Of a stretch of 64,000 nt of DNA, positions 38,809-49,768 are shown piece after piece (within the stretch, counting starts at the first letter, position 1; each line of letters starts with the position of its first letter). Under the pieces are notes generated by a model. It was not told where the DNA came from. It saw only the letters and a list, made by a program, of their open reading frames with translations, and ran no database searches. Source of the DNA: Acinetobacter kyonggiensis (GTDB lineage: Bacteria; Pseudomonadota; Gammaproteobacteria; Pseudomonadales; Moraxellaceae); contig NZ_FNPK01000009.1 in NCBI RefSeq assembly GCF_900107285.1, positions 91,689 to 155,688 on the forward strand, read 5' to 3'. The position numbers were made by a program, and so were the translations under genes.

Positions 38809-38839
38809 AAAAAAGCCGTCATATAAATGACGGCTTTTT
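38809..38839 (-). terminator. Intrinsic terminator of guaB
   Basis: AAAAAAGCCGTCAT and ATGACGGCTTTTT pair around a short ATAA loop, about 20 bp after the guaB stop on the minus strand. Confidence 0.9.
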
Positions 38840-38860
38840 CATGAAACGAATTACTAAAAA

Positions 38861-40354
<1,494 letters not shown>

Positions 40355-40561
40355 CTATTATAAACAAAAAAACAGTTTTATTCATGTTAATTTCAAACAG
40401 CGAGGTAAAATAAATTTACATTGCTGAATATTCATCAATTTTTCTAGAAATTATCATCAATAGACTTTATCCACGCCTGCTTCTTTTAAGCTACGCAGCG
40501 GAAGACGTTTGGCTTGCCATACAGAACATCCTTGTCAGGTATGGCAAAGGGATGACATTAA

Positions 40562-41359
40562 TTAAGTTGGGCAGGTAAAGACCGACTCATCCATCAAGTC
40601 TGTACCGCACTCTAACGTTTCAATCCAATCCAAAAATTGATTGACCTGCTCTTTCCCGATAAAAGGTGTACCGTGTTGCGGGACGATCATTTCAACATCC
40701 ATGGTGCGCACCATTTTCACCCATAAACGAATGATTTTATTGCAACACATATAACGCTGATGAAAAGATTTCATTTTCGGAATATGCGAAGCAAAATTTT
40801 CCAATGGCTTATTGGCATCATCCACCATCGATGCCCCCATATCACCTGAAAATAAAATTTTTGCAATCGGATCGTAAAATTGGAAGTTACCAACGGAATG
40901 TAGAAAATGGGCAGGAACAACAATAATTTTTGATTCGCCCAATGGAATGATCCCACCGTGGTCTGGCAATTCGATCAAGCGTTCCAACCATCCACCTTTC
41001 ATTCGGTCACTCATAAATGCAGAGTTCAAATGCGGTAAGAAACGTGCCCAAAGTTTAGATGCCACCACTTTGGCTTCGGTATAGACCAACCAACGTGGCA
41101 TAGAAGTAATAATATCGGGATCTTGATGCGATGCCATGACATAATCAAGATTGGTCAAACGGGTATACTTATTCAGTTCCATGGTCAAAGGGACATAGGT
41201 TAAATCACCGCCTGGATCAAGTACTGCTGCACGCTCGTTATCCAGAATTAGAAATTGGTTCGCTTGTACACCTTCACCTTTGACTAGGCTGGTAAAGCTA
41301 ATACATTTATGTGTGCCATTATCAAATAACACTTGTGATGTAGTGCGGTCAAACGCCAT
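40562..41359 (-). CDS. MBL-fold diiron protein (ODP-like)
   Basis: This 265-residue protein has a metallo-beta-lactamase fold with a diiron site like flavodiiron proteins but no flavodoxin domain. That matches the oxygen-binding diiron (ODP) group. The ligand pattern is ASHQDPDI (His, Asp, Asp), PAHFLHSVG (His), LFSGDMG (bridging Asp) and VPQHGTPF (His). The usual sixth ligand after the second Asp is Ile, as seen in some ODPs. ODP proteins bind O2 or NO and can signal to motility or chemotaxis. A role here is inferred only. It is monocistronic. A possible inverted repeat (CTTGCCATAC at 40513 with GTATGGCAAAG at 40539) follows. Confidence 0.78.
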   Translation of the reverse strand: MAFDRTTSQVLFDNGTHKCISFTSLVKGEGVQANQFLILDNERAAVLDPGGDLTYVPLTMELNKYTRLTNLDYVMASHQDPDIITSMPRWLVYTEAKVVASKLWARFLPHLNSAFMSDRMKGGWLERLIELPDHGGIIPLGESKIIVVPAHFLHSVGNFQFYDPIAKILFSGDMGASMVDDANKPLENFASHIPKMKSFHQRYMCCNKIIRLWVKMVRTMDVEMIVPQHGTPFIGKEQVNQFLDWIETLECGTDLMDESVFTCPT

Positions 41360-41541
41360 ACCCTATTCCCCAAAAATATTGTTTTAAAGTTGCCCTTTTA
41401 ATCCCTCACAACATATATGGAATTGTAGAAATTTACAATAAACATGTGTTTAAATATTCTTAAATTTATCAGTAAATTGTGCCACATTTAAGCGGGTAAA
41501 AATCCCGACAAAAACGCAAGGATTTCTACCCTAACACAGGT

Positions 41542-42117
41542 TTAAAAGAAATAATGTTGGACTAAAGTTGCAACACCAATCAGCAAGAATATGCTTGCAC
41601 CAATTTTATGAATCAGTGAAATGGGTAACTTATCTGCCAGCTTATCACCAATAAAGACTGCTGGAGCATTGGCAATCATCATCCCGACTGTTGTACCCGC
41701 CATCACCCAGAAAATGCTGTCAAAACGTGCAGCTAAGGCTATGGTTGCCACTTGAGTTTTATCACCTATTTCTGCGAGAAAAAACAGCACAAACGTGGCA
41801 CCAAACACACCATATTTTTGCCATTTATTAATACTGTCGGTTTCGTCATCCAGTTGGTCTGGAACCAGCATCCACAGTGCCATGGCAATAAAACCAAGCG
41901 ATACAATCCAAAGCAACACATCGGGGCTAAGAATCGTGGTAATCCACTGACCTAGAACGGCTGAAATACCATGATTTAATAAGGTTGCCAGTAAAATGGC
42001 CAATAAAATTGGAATCGGTTTACGGAAGCGTGCTGCGAGCAAGAGTGCCAATAACTGGGTTTTATCACCCATTTCAGCAAGCGCAACAATTGCGGTCGAG
42101 ATCAGGAACTCATACAT
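41542..42117 (-). CDS. mneA: UPF0016/GDT1 family manganese exporter
   Basis: This 191-residue inner-membrane protein has the two inverted repeats of the family, each with the ion-binding signature EMGDKTQLLALLLAARF (first at about residue 15) and EIGDKTQVATIALAARF (second near 117). Bacterial members (Vibrio MneA, cyanobacterial Mnx) export Mn2+. The gene is preceded by a yybP-ykoY riboswitch, which fits a Mn2+ efflux role closely. The ATG at 42117 follows GAGAAAG. The symbol is by family resemblance. No other metal gene is adjacent. Confidence 0.85.
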   Translation of the reverse strand: MYEFLISTAIVALAEMGDKTQLLALLLAARFRKPIPILLAILLATLLNHGISAVLGQWITTILSPDVLLWIVSLGFIAMALWMLVPDQLDDETDSINKWQKYGVFGATFVLFFLAEIGDKTQVATIALAARFDSIFWVMAGTTVGMMIANAPAVFIGDKLADKLPISLIHKIGASIFLLIGVATLVQHYFF

Positions 42118-42189
42118 ATGAACTTTCTCTGGCTAGCAAAATTTGCCGATGACTTACCACTCCTGCTAGCCAAAAATCTGCAGAGTAAT

Positions 42190-42335
42190 AAATCAAAGGT
42201 CTTGCCAACAAAAAAAGCTTTTTGAAAAGCTGAATTGGTTCTTTGCTATGATGACCATGTTCTGTTGAACAATTATGTTGACCATCACCTTTTTACATTG
42301 CGTAAAAAGCGGCTACTCCCCAATGAAGTAGTGCT
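42190..42335 (-). promoter_or_regulatory. yybP-ykoY (manganese) riboswitch
   Basis: On the minus strand, upstream of the UPF0016 gene, the RNA contains the conserved segments TTGGGGAGTAGCC (about 42310-42323), GGTCAACATA (about 42283) and GTTGGCAAGACCTTTG (about 42194-42210). These are in the order and spacing of the yybP-ykoY class, which senses Mn2+ and turns exporter genes on. A second hairpin (GGCTAGCA with TGCTAGCC, about 42132-42170) lies between the aptamer and the ribosome site and could be the expression platform. Established knowledge: this class controls mntP and alx in E. coli. Confidence 0.88.
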
Positions 42336-42417
42336 AGTGTAATTTACACAGCATTTTTTTTCAAATCAGATTTTCTTTTTGCCCACGAAATATAAAGCAA
42401 TGAATTTCCCCCAATAA

Positions 42418-42441
42418 AAAACCCTGCCTAAGCAGGGTTTT
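42418..42441 (-). terminator. Intrinsic terminator of aceEF
   Basis: A perfect 10-bp stem with a CTAA loop, flanked by A and T runs, lies 24 bp downstream of the aceF stop on the minus strand. Confidence 0.88.
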
Positions 42442-42464
42442 CATGCACATTTTTAGACTAAAAA

Positions 42465-44426
42465 TTACAGCAATAAGCTACGAATATCAGCCAAAAGCTT
42501 GGTCAATTTATTGGTGAAACGCGCAGCATCTGCACCATTAATCACACGGTGGTCATAAGACAATGACAACGGCAACATTAAGCGTGGGTCAAAACCTTCA
42601 CCATTCCAAACAGGTTGCATGGTTGCAGGTGAAATACCCAAAATTGCCACTTGCGGCCAGTTTACCAGCGGTGTAAATGCTGTACCACCAATTGAACCTA
42701 GACTGGTAATGGTAAAGTTCGCACCCTGCAAGTCTTTCGGAGAAAGTTTTTTGTCGCGAGCTTTTTGACCCAGTACACCCAGTTCAACTGCAATTTGCTT
42801 AATTGATTTTTGATCTGGATTACGCAGTACTGGAACGGTCAAACCATCAGGTGTCGCAACTGCAATCCCCATATGGATTTCATTTCGCAACACGACTGAT
42901 TTTTGATCATCCGCCAAATGACCTGCAAAATCACGCTCTTCTTTTAGTAGATGCGTAACGGCTTTAATAATAAATGCCATAATGGTCAGGCTAATGCCTT
43001 CTTTCTTAAAGTTGCCTTTAAGATCATTACGCCATGCTTCAAGCTCAGAAATATCCGCTGCGTCAAACTGTGTAACTTGTGGAATGAAGTTATTCAATGA
43101 CAATTGCGGAACAGAAACCTGTTGCAAACGCGTCATGGCTTTTTCTTCTGTACCACCAAATGCGCTAAAATCAGGCAGTTTTGGCAAACCAGCAACTTGA
43201 GCAACGGCTTGAGCCACAGGAGCAACCTGAGGCGCTGTCAAACGCGTTTTTACATAAGCAACCAGATCTTCTTTCATCAAACGTTCATGCGGGCCTGATG
43301 CTTTTACTTCTGACAACACGACACCCAGTTCACGTGCAAGTTTACGCACCGCAGGGCCTGCATATACTTTCGAATTTGCAGCACTTTGCTCTTTGGTTAA
43401 CTTATCTACGTCATTTGTAGTCGCAGCTACAGGTGCAGATTGTTGTACTTTAGCTGCTGCTTGAGTAGGAGCTGTCGCTTTTGCTGTTTCGACTTTTGCA
43501 ACAGGTGCAGCAGCTTGACCTTCAGCTTCAATCGTCACCAGTGCAATGCCTTCCGAAACATTTTGACCAAGTGCAACATGAATTGCTTTGATCACACCTG
43601 CCATCGTACTTGGTACTTCAACTGTCGCTTTATCTGACTCAACCACGATGATGCTTTGGTCTTTTTCAACCGTATCACCCACAGCCACCAAAATTTCAGC
43701 AACAGCAGCTTTATCAACCCCTAAATCAGGGACTGAAACTTCAACTGGACCTGCTGAAGCAACGACCTGAGGAGCAGCTTCTACTGGTGCAGTTTCAGCA
43801 ACAGGCGCAACTACTTTTGGCCCCTCTTGCACTGCTACAGCGACCGAACCTACAGTTTTCACTTTAAGCAGAACCACGCCTTCTTTCACGCTGTCACCAA
43901 CCTGAATTTCAACGGCTTCCACAGTGCCTGCAATTGTACTTGGTACTTCAACTGTTGCTTTATCTGATTCAACCACAACAATGCTTTGATCTACATCAAT
44001 TTCATCGCCCACAGACACCAAAATTTCACCGACCAAGGCTTTTTCCACACCAATATCAGGCACTTTCACTTCAACAACCGTTGCTGTCGTAGCAGCAGGA
44101 GTTGACGTTTTTTCTTCAACCACTGGCGCTGTATTTGATTGAACAGGTGCAACCACAGCTTCAAGCTGAGGTGTTGCAACTACTTCAGATGCCGTCGCGG
44201 CTTCTGCTTCTAGTTCGATCAATACTGCACCTTCAGCAACTTCATCACCCAAATTAACCAAAATGCTTTTAACCACACCTGCCGAAGTGCTAGGCACTTC
44301 AACAGAGGCTTTATCCGATTCAAGTAAGATAATACTGTCATCAACGCTAATGGTATCGCCCACTTTGACTAAAATTTCTGCCACTGTTGCTTTATCTACA
44401 CCAATATCTGGAGTCATAATTTGCAT
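42465..44426 (-). CDS. aceF: Pyruvate dehydrogenase complex E2 (dihydrolipoamide acetyltransferase), three lipoyl domains
   Basis: E2 carries acetyl groups from E1 to CoA on swinging lipoyl arms. The 653-residue protein has three lipoyl domains, with lipoyl-lysines in LESDKASVEVP (Lys39), VESDKATVEVP (about 157) and a third identical motif (about 267). Ala/Val/Pro-rich linkers separate them. An E3-binding domain (AGPAVRKLARELGVVLSEVKASG, about 357) and the catalytic domain follow. The catalytic residues are in SLSYDHRVINGADAARF near the C-terminus. The start is 2 bp after aceE, so translation is coupled. No lpd (E3) gene lies in the window. Confidence 0.97.
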   Translation of the reverse strand: MQIMTPDIGVDKATVAEILVKVGDTISVDDSIILLESDKASVEVPSTSAGVVKSILVNLGDEVAEGAVLIELEAEAATASEVVATPQLEAVVAPVQSNTAPVVEEKTSTPAATTATVVEVKVPDIGVEKALVGEILVSVGDEIDVDQSIVVVESDKATVEVPSTIAGTVEAVEIQVGDSVKEGVVLLKVKTVGSVAVAVQEGPKVVAPVAETAPVEAAPQVVASAGPVEVSVPDLGVDKAAVAEILVAVGDTVEKDQSIIVVESDKATVEVPSTMAGVIKAIHVALGQNVSEGIALVTIEAEGQAAAPVAKVETAKATAPTQAAAKVQQSAPVAATTNDVDKLTKEQSAANSKVYAGPAVRKLARELGVVLSEVKASGPHERLMKEDLVAYVKTRLTAPQVAPVAQAVAQVAGLPKLPDFSAFGGTEEKAMTRLQQVSVPQLSLNNFIPQVTQFDAADISELEAWRNDLKGNFKKEGISLTIMAFIIKAVTHLLKEERDFAGHLADDQKSVVLRNEIHMGIAVATPDGLTVPVLRNPDQKSIKQIAVELGVLGQKARDKKLSPKDLQGANFTITSLGSIGGTAFTPLVNWPQVAILGISPATMQPVWNGEGFDPRLMLPLSLSYDHRVINGADAARFTNKLTKLLADIRSLLL

Positions 44427-44428
44427 GA

Positions 44429-47131
44429 TTAGTTCTCCTCTTTGTAGTCAGCAACCGCATGAAGCTCTGGATGCGTTTGTGGCAACCACGCCACTGGGCG
44501 GTCTGTATCTAATTCAAAACTAGAAATTGCATCTTTTACTAAACGCGCATCAACTTCGCCTTCATCTGCAAGTTTTTTCAACGTCGCAACGACAATATGC
44601 GCAGCATCAACACCGAAATAACTACGTAAATTTGCGCGTGTATCTGAACGGCCATAGCCATCTGTACCTAACGCTACGAATGGACGGTTATCTGGAAGAT
44701 AAGCACGAATTTGTTCGCTGTATGCACGCATATGGTCTGTCGCCGAAACCACGATACCATTGGTATTGCGAAGTTGCTTCGATATCCACGCTTCTTTTGC
44801 TGTTTCAGCCATTGGGTGCAAGCGGTTATATTCTTCACATGCCATACCATCACGTGCCAGTTCATTAAAGCTGGTTACGCTGTACACGTTTGAATGAATT
44901 TGGTATTCGTCACGCAAAATTTGCGCCGCTTTAATCACTTCACGAAGAATCACGCCTGAACCCATCAACTGTACAGTGGCTTTTTCATCTTCCTGCAATA
45001 AGTACATACCACGCTTAATGCCTTCCTCAGCGCCTTGTGGCATTTCAGGATGTTCGTAGTTTTCGTTCATCACAGTTAAGTAATAGAACACGCGCTCTTG
45101 GTTGACATACATACGCTGTAAACCATCATGTACGATCACAGCGAGTTCATAACCAAAACATGGATCATAAGAAATACAGTTTGGAATGGTGTTCGCAAGA
45201 ATGTGCGAGTGACCGTCTTGGTGCTGTAAACCTTCACCGTTTAGCGTAGTACGACCTGCAGTTGCACCCAACAAGAAGCCTTGTGCTTGTGCGTCGCCTG
45301 CTGCCCATGCAATATCACCAATACGCTGGAAACCAAACATCGAGTAGTACATGTACATTGGAATCATTGGCAAGTTATTGGTTGAATAACTGGTTGCCAA
45401 TGCTGCCCATGCACTCATTGCACCCGCTTCGTTAATCCCTTCTTGAAGCATATGACCGTCTTTTGCTTCACGGTAATGCATCAATTGTTCTTGGTCTTCA
45501 GGGGTATATTTTTGACCATGCGCTGCATAAATACCCAATTGACGGAACATGCCTTCCAAACCAAAAGTACGTGCTTCATCAGGAACGATAGGGACAACAC
45601 GGTCTTTAATGGCTTTCTCTTTCAATAATGCAGAGATTAAACGCACCATCACCATCGTGGTTGATTGTTCTTTACCACCACTGCCTTTCAACACTGCATC
45701 AAATACAGACAACTCAGGAATGGCAAGCTGTTCACTTTCTTTACGACGTGCAGGTAAGTAACCACCCAATGCTTCACGACGCGCTTTCATATATTTCAAT
45801 TCAGGCGAATTTTCGCTTGGACGGTAGAAAGGCACTTCTTCTAATTGCTCATCATTGAATGGCAAGTTGAAACGGTCACGAACGTATTTTAAAGATTCAA
45901 TTTGCATCTTTTTAATTTGATGCGTTTTGTTGACCGCTTCAATTTCTTCAGACAAACCATAACCTTTAACTGTTTTCGCAAGAATTACAGTAGGTTGACC
46001 TTTGGCTGTACACGCTTCTGCATAGGCAGCAAATACTTTGTATGGGTCATGACCACCACGGTTCAGATTATCAATATCTTCATCGCTTAAATCTTTGACC
46101 AGTTCCGCAGCTTCAGGATACTTACCAAAGAATTTTTCACGCGTATATGCGCCACCTTTCACTTGGTAACGTTGGAAATCGCCATCGACCGCTTCTTCCA
46201 TCACGGCTTGAAGTGCGCCTGTGCTGTCTTTCGCCAACAATGGATCCCAATGACGGCCCCAAACCACTTTAATCACACGCCAGCCTGCACCACGGAACAA
46301 TGATTCAAGTTCTTGAATAATCTTGCCGTTACCACGTACAGGGCCATCTAGACGCTGTAAATTACAGTTCACCACCCAGATTAAATTGTCTAACTTTTCA
46401 CGACCTGCCAGTGAAATTGCACCCAAGCTTTCTGGCTCATCCATTTCACCATCGCCCAGATAAGCCCAAACTTTACGGTCTTCTTCTTTAATCAAACCAC
46501 GGTTCATCAAATACTTTTGAATGTGCGCTTGATAAATCGACATGATAGGCCCTAAGCCCATAGATACAGTCGGGAACTGCCAATAATCTGGCATTAAGTA
46601 CGGGTGTGGGTAACTTGGAAGACCAATACCGCCCACTTCACGACGGAAATTATTTAAATGGTCTTCAGTCAAACGACCTTCAAGGAATGAACGTGCATAA
46701 ATACCGGGTGCACAATGACCTTGATAATAGATCATGTCCCCACCAAAGTGATCACTATTGGCACGAAAAAAATGATTAAAACCAACATCATACAAAGTTG
46801 CTGAAGATGCAAAACTGGCTAAGTGACCACCTAAATCATCACCTGTTTTATTCGCACGCAGTACCATTGCCAAAGCATTCCAACGAATCAACGCACGAAT
46901 ACGGCGTTCCATATCTTGGTCGCCTGGCATTGCTGGCGTTTCGTCAACCGAAATTGTATTGCGGTAAGGCGTATTTAGGCGCTGAATAGGAACATGTGTA
47001 GCAATTGCACGCTGATAAAGTTTTTCCAGTAAAAATGCCGCTCGCTCCGTTCCCATATGTTGTAAAACCGAGTCGAAAGCATCTTGCCATTCTTGGGTTT
47101 CTTGCGCGTCAGTATCACCATAAAACGCCAT
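44429..47131 (-). CDS. aceE: Pyruvate dehydrogenase complex E1, homodimeric
   Basis: AceE decarboxylates pyruvate with thiamine diphosphate and transfers the acetyl group to E2. The 900-residue single-chain form is the gammaproteobacterial type. The ThDP-binding motif starts GDGEMDEPESLGA near 230 and ends with NLQRLDGPVRGN; the active-site region YYQGHCAPGIYARSF is near 140. A strong GGAATAGG precedes the ATG at 47131. The operon aceE-aceF is on the minus strand with a terminator at each end. No pdhR-like regulator is adjacent. Confidence 0.97.
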   Translation of the reverse strand: MAFYGDTDAQETQEWQDAFDSVLQHMGTERAAFLLEKLYQRAIATHVPIQRLNTPYRNTISVDETPAMPGDQDMERRIRALIRWNALAMVLRANKTGDDLGGHLASFASSATLYDVGFNHFFRANSDHFGGDMIYYQGHCAPGIYARSFLEGRLTEDHLNNFRREVGGIGLPSYPHPYLMPDYWQFPTVSMGLGPIMSIYQAHIQKYLMNRGLIKEEDRKVWAYLGDGEMDEPESLGAISLAGREKLDNLIWVVNCNLQRLDGPVRGNGKIIQELESLFRGAGWRVIKVVWGRHWDPLLAKDSTGALQAVMEEAVDGDFQRYQVKGGAYTREKFFGKYPEAAELVKDLSDEDIDNLNRGGHDPYKVFAAYAEACTAKGQPTVILAKTVKGYGLSEEIEAVNKTHQIKKMQIESLKYVRDRFNLPFNDEQLEEVPFYRPSENSPELKYMKARREALGGYLPARRKESEQLAIPELSVFDAVLKGSGGKEQSTTMVMVRLISALLKEKAIKDRVVPIVPDEARTFGLEGMFRQLGIYAAHGQKYTPEDQEQLMHYREAKDGHMLQEGINEAGAMSAWAALATSYSTNNLPMIPMYMYYSMFGFQRIGDIAWAAGDAQAQGFLLGATAGRTTLNGEGLQHQDGHSHILANTIPNCISYDPCFGYELAVIVHDGLQRMYVNQERVFYYLTVMNENYEHPEMPQGAEEGIKRGMYLLQEDEKATVQLMGSGVILREVIKAAQILRDEYQIHSNVYSVTSFNELARDGMACEEYNRLHPMAETAKEAWISKQLRNTNGIVVSATDHMRAYSEQIRAYLPDNRPFVALGTDGYGRSDTRANLRSYFGVDAAHIVVATLKKLADEGEVDARLVKDAISSFELDTDRPVAWLPQTHPELHAVADYKEEN

Positions 47132-47273
47132 ATTGCACCTATTCCTTGAGCCTATTTATATTCTCTATATGTATCATACTTTGGCTGATTTCAGTTATTG
47201 CCACAGCTGAATACGGAATAGCACTATTATTTAGAAAATAAATATCTACTGACCATTCTTTACGCAATAAAAC

Positions 47274-47301
47274 AAAAAACCGCCAATAAAGGCGGTTTTT
47301 T
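47274..47301. terminator. Terminator between M23 peptidase gene and aceE
   Basis: AAAAAACCGCC and GGCGGTTTTTT form an 11-bp stem with an AATAAA loop, flanked by A and T runs. It separates the peptidase gene (also on the minus strand) from the aceE promoter region and probably ends the peptidase transcript. Confidence 0.88.
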
Positions 47302-47412
47302 ATACAATAAGTATTCTTTTGAATGATAATATTTAGAGTTAAAAGCTATAAGCGCTTAGATCACATTCTTTAAGACTATTCAGAGCAAAGTTGTAATCCA
47401 TCATGGAAAAAC

Positions 47413-48096
47413 TTATGGCAACATCGCTAAATAAGTTGACGGATTTTTACGTTGACCATCTTTGACGACTTCATAATGTAAATGAGGGCCAGTACAACGC
47501 CCCGTACAACCCACATTAGCAATATGTTCACCGGCTTGTACTTTATCGCCAACGCGGGCAATCAGACGAGATGCATGTGCATAACGCGTGAGATAACCAT
47601 TGCCATGATTAATTTCCACATATTGACCATAGCCTGTACCCCAACCCGATTTAGTGACCACACCTGGACCGGTTGCATAAATAGCAGTACCACTTGGGGC
47701 AGACATATCTAAACCTGAATGATTTTCAGCACGGCCACCCATGGTACGACCACCATAGTTTGAACTGACACGATTCATATCAGGCAATGGGTGAGATACC
47801 AACCAAGAGTAAGGATTGTTAGAATAGCTTTTTGAGGTGCTTGAGCCGTATTTCTTTGCCAGCGATTCATTGTTCAATTCAACAGTTTTTTCACGTAATT
47901 GAACACTCATTTTAGTTTCAGCAGGGAGGTCAATATCATTTGACTCTACATAAGAACCCTGAGCCAAAGTACGAGTCAGTTGTTCAATACGATCTGTTGA
48001 TACGTCGTTAGAATTTAGTTCAACTAAATCCGCAAAAGCTACAGATGCAGCAGACGCTGCCAATGAAAACGCTAATAGAATACGTCGCGTATGCAT
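47413..48096 (-). CDS. M23 family metallopeptidase, exported
   Basis: This periplasmic peptidoglycan hydrolase candidate has a signal peptide (cut near residue 22, SVAFA-D) and a 75-residue helical region. The C-terminal LytM/M23 domain follows. The zinc ligands are intact: His126 and Asp130 in ENHSGLD, and His207 in GPHLHYEV, with His174 in RYAHASRL. An active enzyme (DD-endopeptidase cleaving peptide cross-links) is therefore expected, not a NlpD/EnvC-type activator that lacks ligands. It neighbours lpxC and the division genes across dciA, on the same strand. The coding start at ATG 48096 is convincing. Confidence 0.9.
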   Translation of the reverse strand: MHTRRILLAFSLAASAASVAFADLVELNSNDVSTDRIEQLTRTLAQGSYVESNDIDLPAETKMSVQLREKTVELNNESLAKKYGSSTSKSYSNNPYSWLVSHPLPDMNRVSSNYGGRTMGGRAENHSGLDMSAPSGTAIYATGPGVVTKSGWGTGYGQYVEINHGNGYLTRYAHASRLIARVGDKVQAGEHIANVGCTGRCTGPHLHYEVVKDGQRKNPSTYLAMLP

Positions 48097-48204
48097 AAAA
48101 AACCTCTTTTAACTGTTCTTAGTTAATGTCCTTGTGTGATCTCTTCCTTGATATCTACTGAACGAAGCGCATAAGATTAAGACACAAATATGAAGGAACA
48201 ATGT

Positions 48205-48645
48205 ATGTCTGAACCAGTGAAGCTCTTTCAACAAACAAGAAAACACTTAAAAACAGGAAACTTTACGTTTCTCTCTACACAAGTTGCTGCATGGCAGAAA
48301 CTTACAAAAATCATTCAACCTATCTTGCCCCAACCGGAGCAATGGAAAGTTGTTTGTTATCAAAATGGCGTTTTGACCATTACCGGTGAAAATCAAGCTA
48401 TGATTAGTCAACTGGCATATCTTCAAAAGCAATATATTGCTCAATTATTACAATTAGAAGAATTCAAAGAATTACACAAACTGCAAGTTCGTTTAAGAAT
48501 TCAAACACCAACACCCGCAAAACCTGAAGCGCTGACCAGATCCCTTAGCCCAGATACTCAAGATTTAATTCGTGATGCTGCTGACTTTGTGAGCGACCCC
48601 AAGCTTAGCCAAGCAATGCTACGTTTGGCAAGCAATAAAAAGTAA
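48205..48645 (+). CDS. dciA: DciA-like replicative helicase loader (DUF721)
   Basis: DciA loads the DnaB helicase in bacteria without DnaC. The 146-residue protein has the DUF721 core: PQPEQWKVVCYQNGVLTITGENQAMISQLAYLQKQYIAQL (about 40-80, split by a beta hairpin). A charged C-terminal tail with ALTRSLSPDTQDLIRDAADFV follows. The ATG at 48205 has AAGGAA six bases upstream. An earlier ATG at 48190 is less well placed. The location beside lpxC, where E. coli has secM, is typical of dciA-bearing gammaproteobacteria. Confidence 0.82.
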   Translation: MSEPVKLFQQTRKHLKTGNFTFLSTQVAAWQKLTKIIQPILPQPEQWKVVCYQNGVLTITGENQAMISQLAYLQKQYIAQLLQLEEFKELHKLQVRLRIQTPTPAKPEALTRSLSPDTQDLIRDAADFVSDPKLSQAMLRLASNKK

Positions 48646-48742
48646 CCAGCACTTTGCTGTCGCTGAAATCAGCCAAAAATTATGTGACCGACTTAACAGT
48701 CATAGTTGTTATATTATAACACACACATTAAAAGACAATGAC

Positions 48743-49645
48743 TTATGTCACACTTACATAAGGAATTGGACATTGCGTTTCGTCATTAAATGTTACAATT
48801 TCGTAACTGGTTGGATCACTTTTAACATTGCGTAATAATTGATTATTTAATGCATGTCCTGACTTATAGCCATCAAATTTAGCAATAATTTGATGTCCAA
48901 GTAAGTATAAATCGCCAACAGCATCTAAAATTTTGTGCCGTACAAACTCATCAGAGAAACGTAGCCCCTCCTCATTCACTACACCTGTTTCATCCACACC
49001 AATCGCATTGTCTAAACTTGCGCCTAAGGCTAAATTATTGGCTTTGAGATAATCTAAATCTTTCATAAAACCAAAAGTTCGTGCTTCACTGACTTCATAC
49101 ACAAAGGTTTCGGTTGAAAAATCAATGGTCGCTGACTGGTATTCTTTTTTAAATGCAGGATGATCAAAATCAATGGTAAAGTTTAACTGAAAGCCTTGAT
49201 GTGGATGAAAAACAGCACGTTTATCATCAATCAATGCTTCAACTGTTTTTAATATTTTGATAAATTTTTTCGGTGCATTTTGCTCAGCTAGACCACCTTG
49301 CATCAGCAAGTAAATAAATGGGCCTGCACTGCCATCCATAATCGGTACTTCAGAAGCAGAAACCTCAATAATCAGATTGTCGATGCCTAATCCAGCAATT
49401 GCACTCATGACATGCTCAATGGTGCCGACCTTGGCATCTTCTTGAACCAAATTAGAGCACATAAATGCTTCTTGAATCAGCATGGCATTGGCTTGAATAT
49501 CGACAGGTGGATCTAAATCGATACGTCGAAACACAATTCCCCCATCAACATGGTGCGGCACAAAGTTAATTAAGACTTTTTGCCCACTATGAAGACCAAT
49601 ACCGCTCGCTTTCACGACACGTTGTAGGGTTCTTTGTTTCAACAT
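48743..49645 (-). CDS. lpxC: UDP-3-O-acyl-N-acetylglucosamine deacetylase
   Basis: LpxC catalyses the committed zinc-dependent deacetylation in lipid A synthesis. From the ATG at 49645 the protein has 300 residues, the length of A. baumannii LpxC. Zinc and active-site blocks are [18 protein letters not shown] (His near 79), [15 protein letters not shown], and [16 protein letters not shown] (His and Asp near 238-242). The frame opens four codons earlier (49657), but the [11 protein letters not shown] start matches the family. It is separated from ftsZ by a terminator and is likely under its own promoter. LpxC is a known site of colistin-resistance mutation in A. baumannii; none is evident here. 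Confidence 0.96.
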   Translation of the reverse strand: MLKQRTLQRVVKASGIGLHSGQKVLINFVPHHVDGGIVFRRIDLDPPVDIQANAMLIQEAFMCSNLVQEDAKVGTIEHVMSAIAGLGIDNLIIEVSASEVPIMDGSAGPFIYLLMQGGLAEQNAPKKFIKILKTVEALIDDKRAVFHPHQGFQLNFTIDFDHPAFKKEYQSATIDFSTETFVYEVSEARTFGFMKDLDYLKANNLALGASLDNAIGVDETGVVNEEGLRFSDEFVRHKILDAVGDLYLLGHQIIAKFDGYKSGHALNNQLLRNVKSDPTSYEIVTFNDETQCPIPYVSVT

Positions 49646-49708
49646 GTTTTCTATCATCTGCTCATCAAACCGCTATACGTTAGCATATTTAGCCATTGAT
49701 AAAAAACA

Positions 49709-49734
49709 AAAAGGTAGCCTTTAGGCTACCTTTT
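49709..49734 (-). terminator. Intrinsic terminator between ftsZ and lpxC
   Basis: AAAAGGTAGCC and GGCTACCTTTT pair around a TTTA loop, 35 bp after the ftsZ stop on the minus strand. Confidence 0.88.
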
Positions 49735-49768
49735 CTGTTGAATTTATGCAGACCACATTAATTCATCT

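Larger units (their letters stand above)
42118..42464. other. Leader region of the manganese exporter gene and aceF terminator
   Basis: Beyond the riboswitch, 42336-42411 should contain the promoter of the exporter gene. An AAAACCCTGC/GCAGGGTTTT stem at 42418-42441 terminates aceF from the other side of the same strand. Confidence 0.7.

Noticed and set aside
42982..43770. Long opposite-strand ORFs over aceF (and similar ones over ftsZ, aceE, guaB, acs)
   Set aside because: These are shadows of well-supported genes. They lack ribosome sites and their composition follows the codon bias of the real strand.
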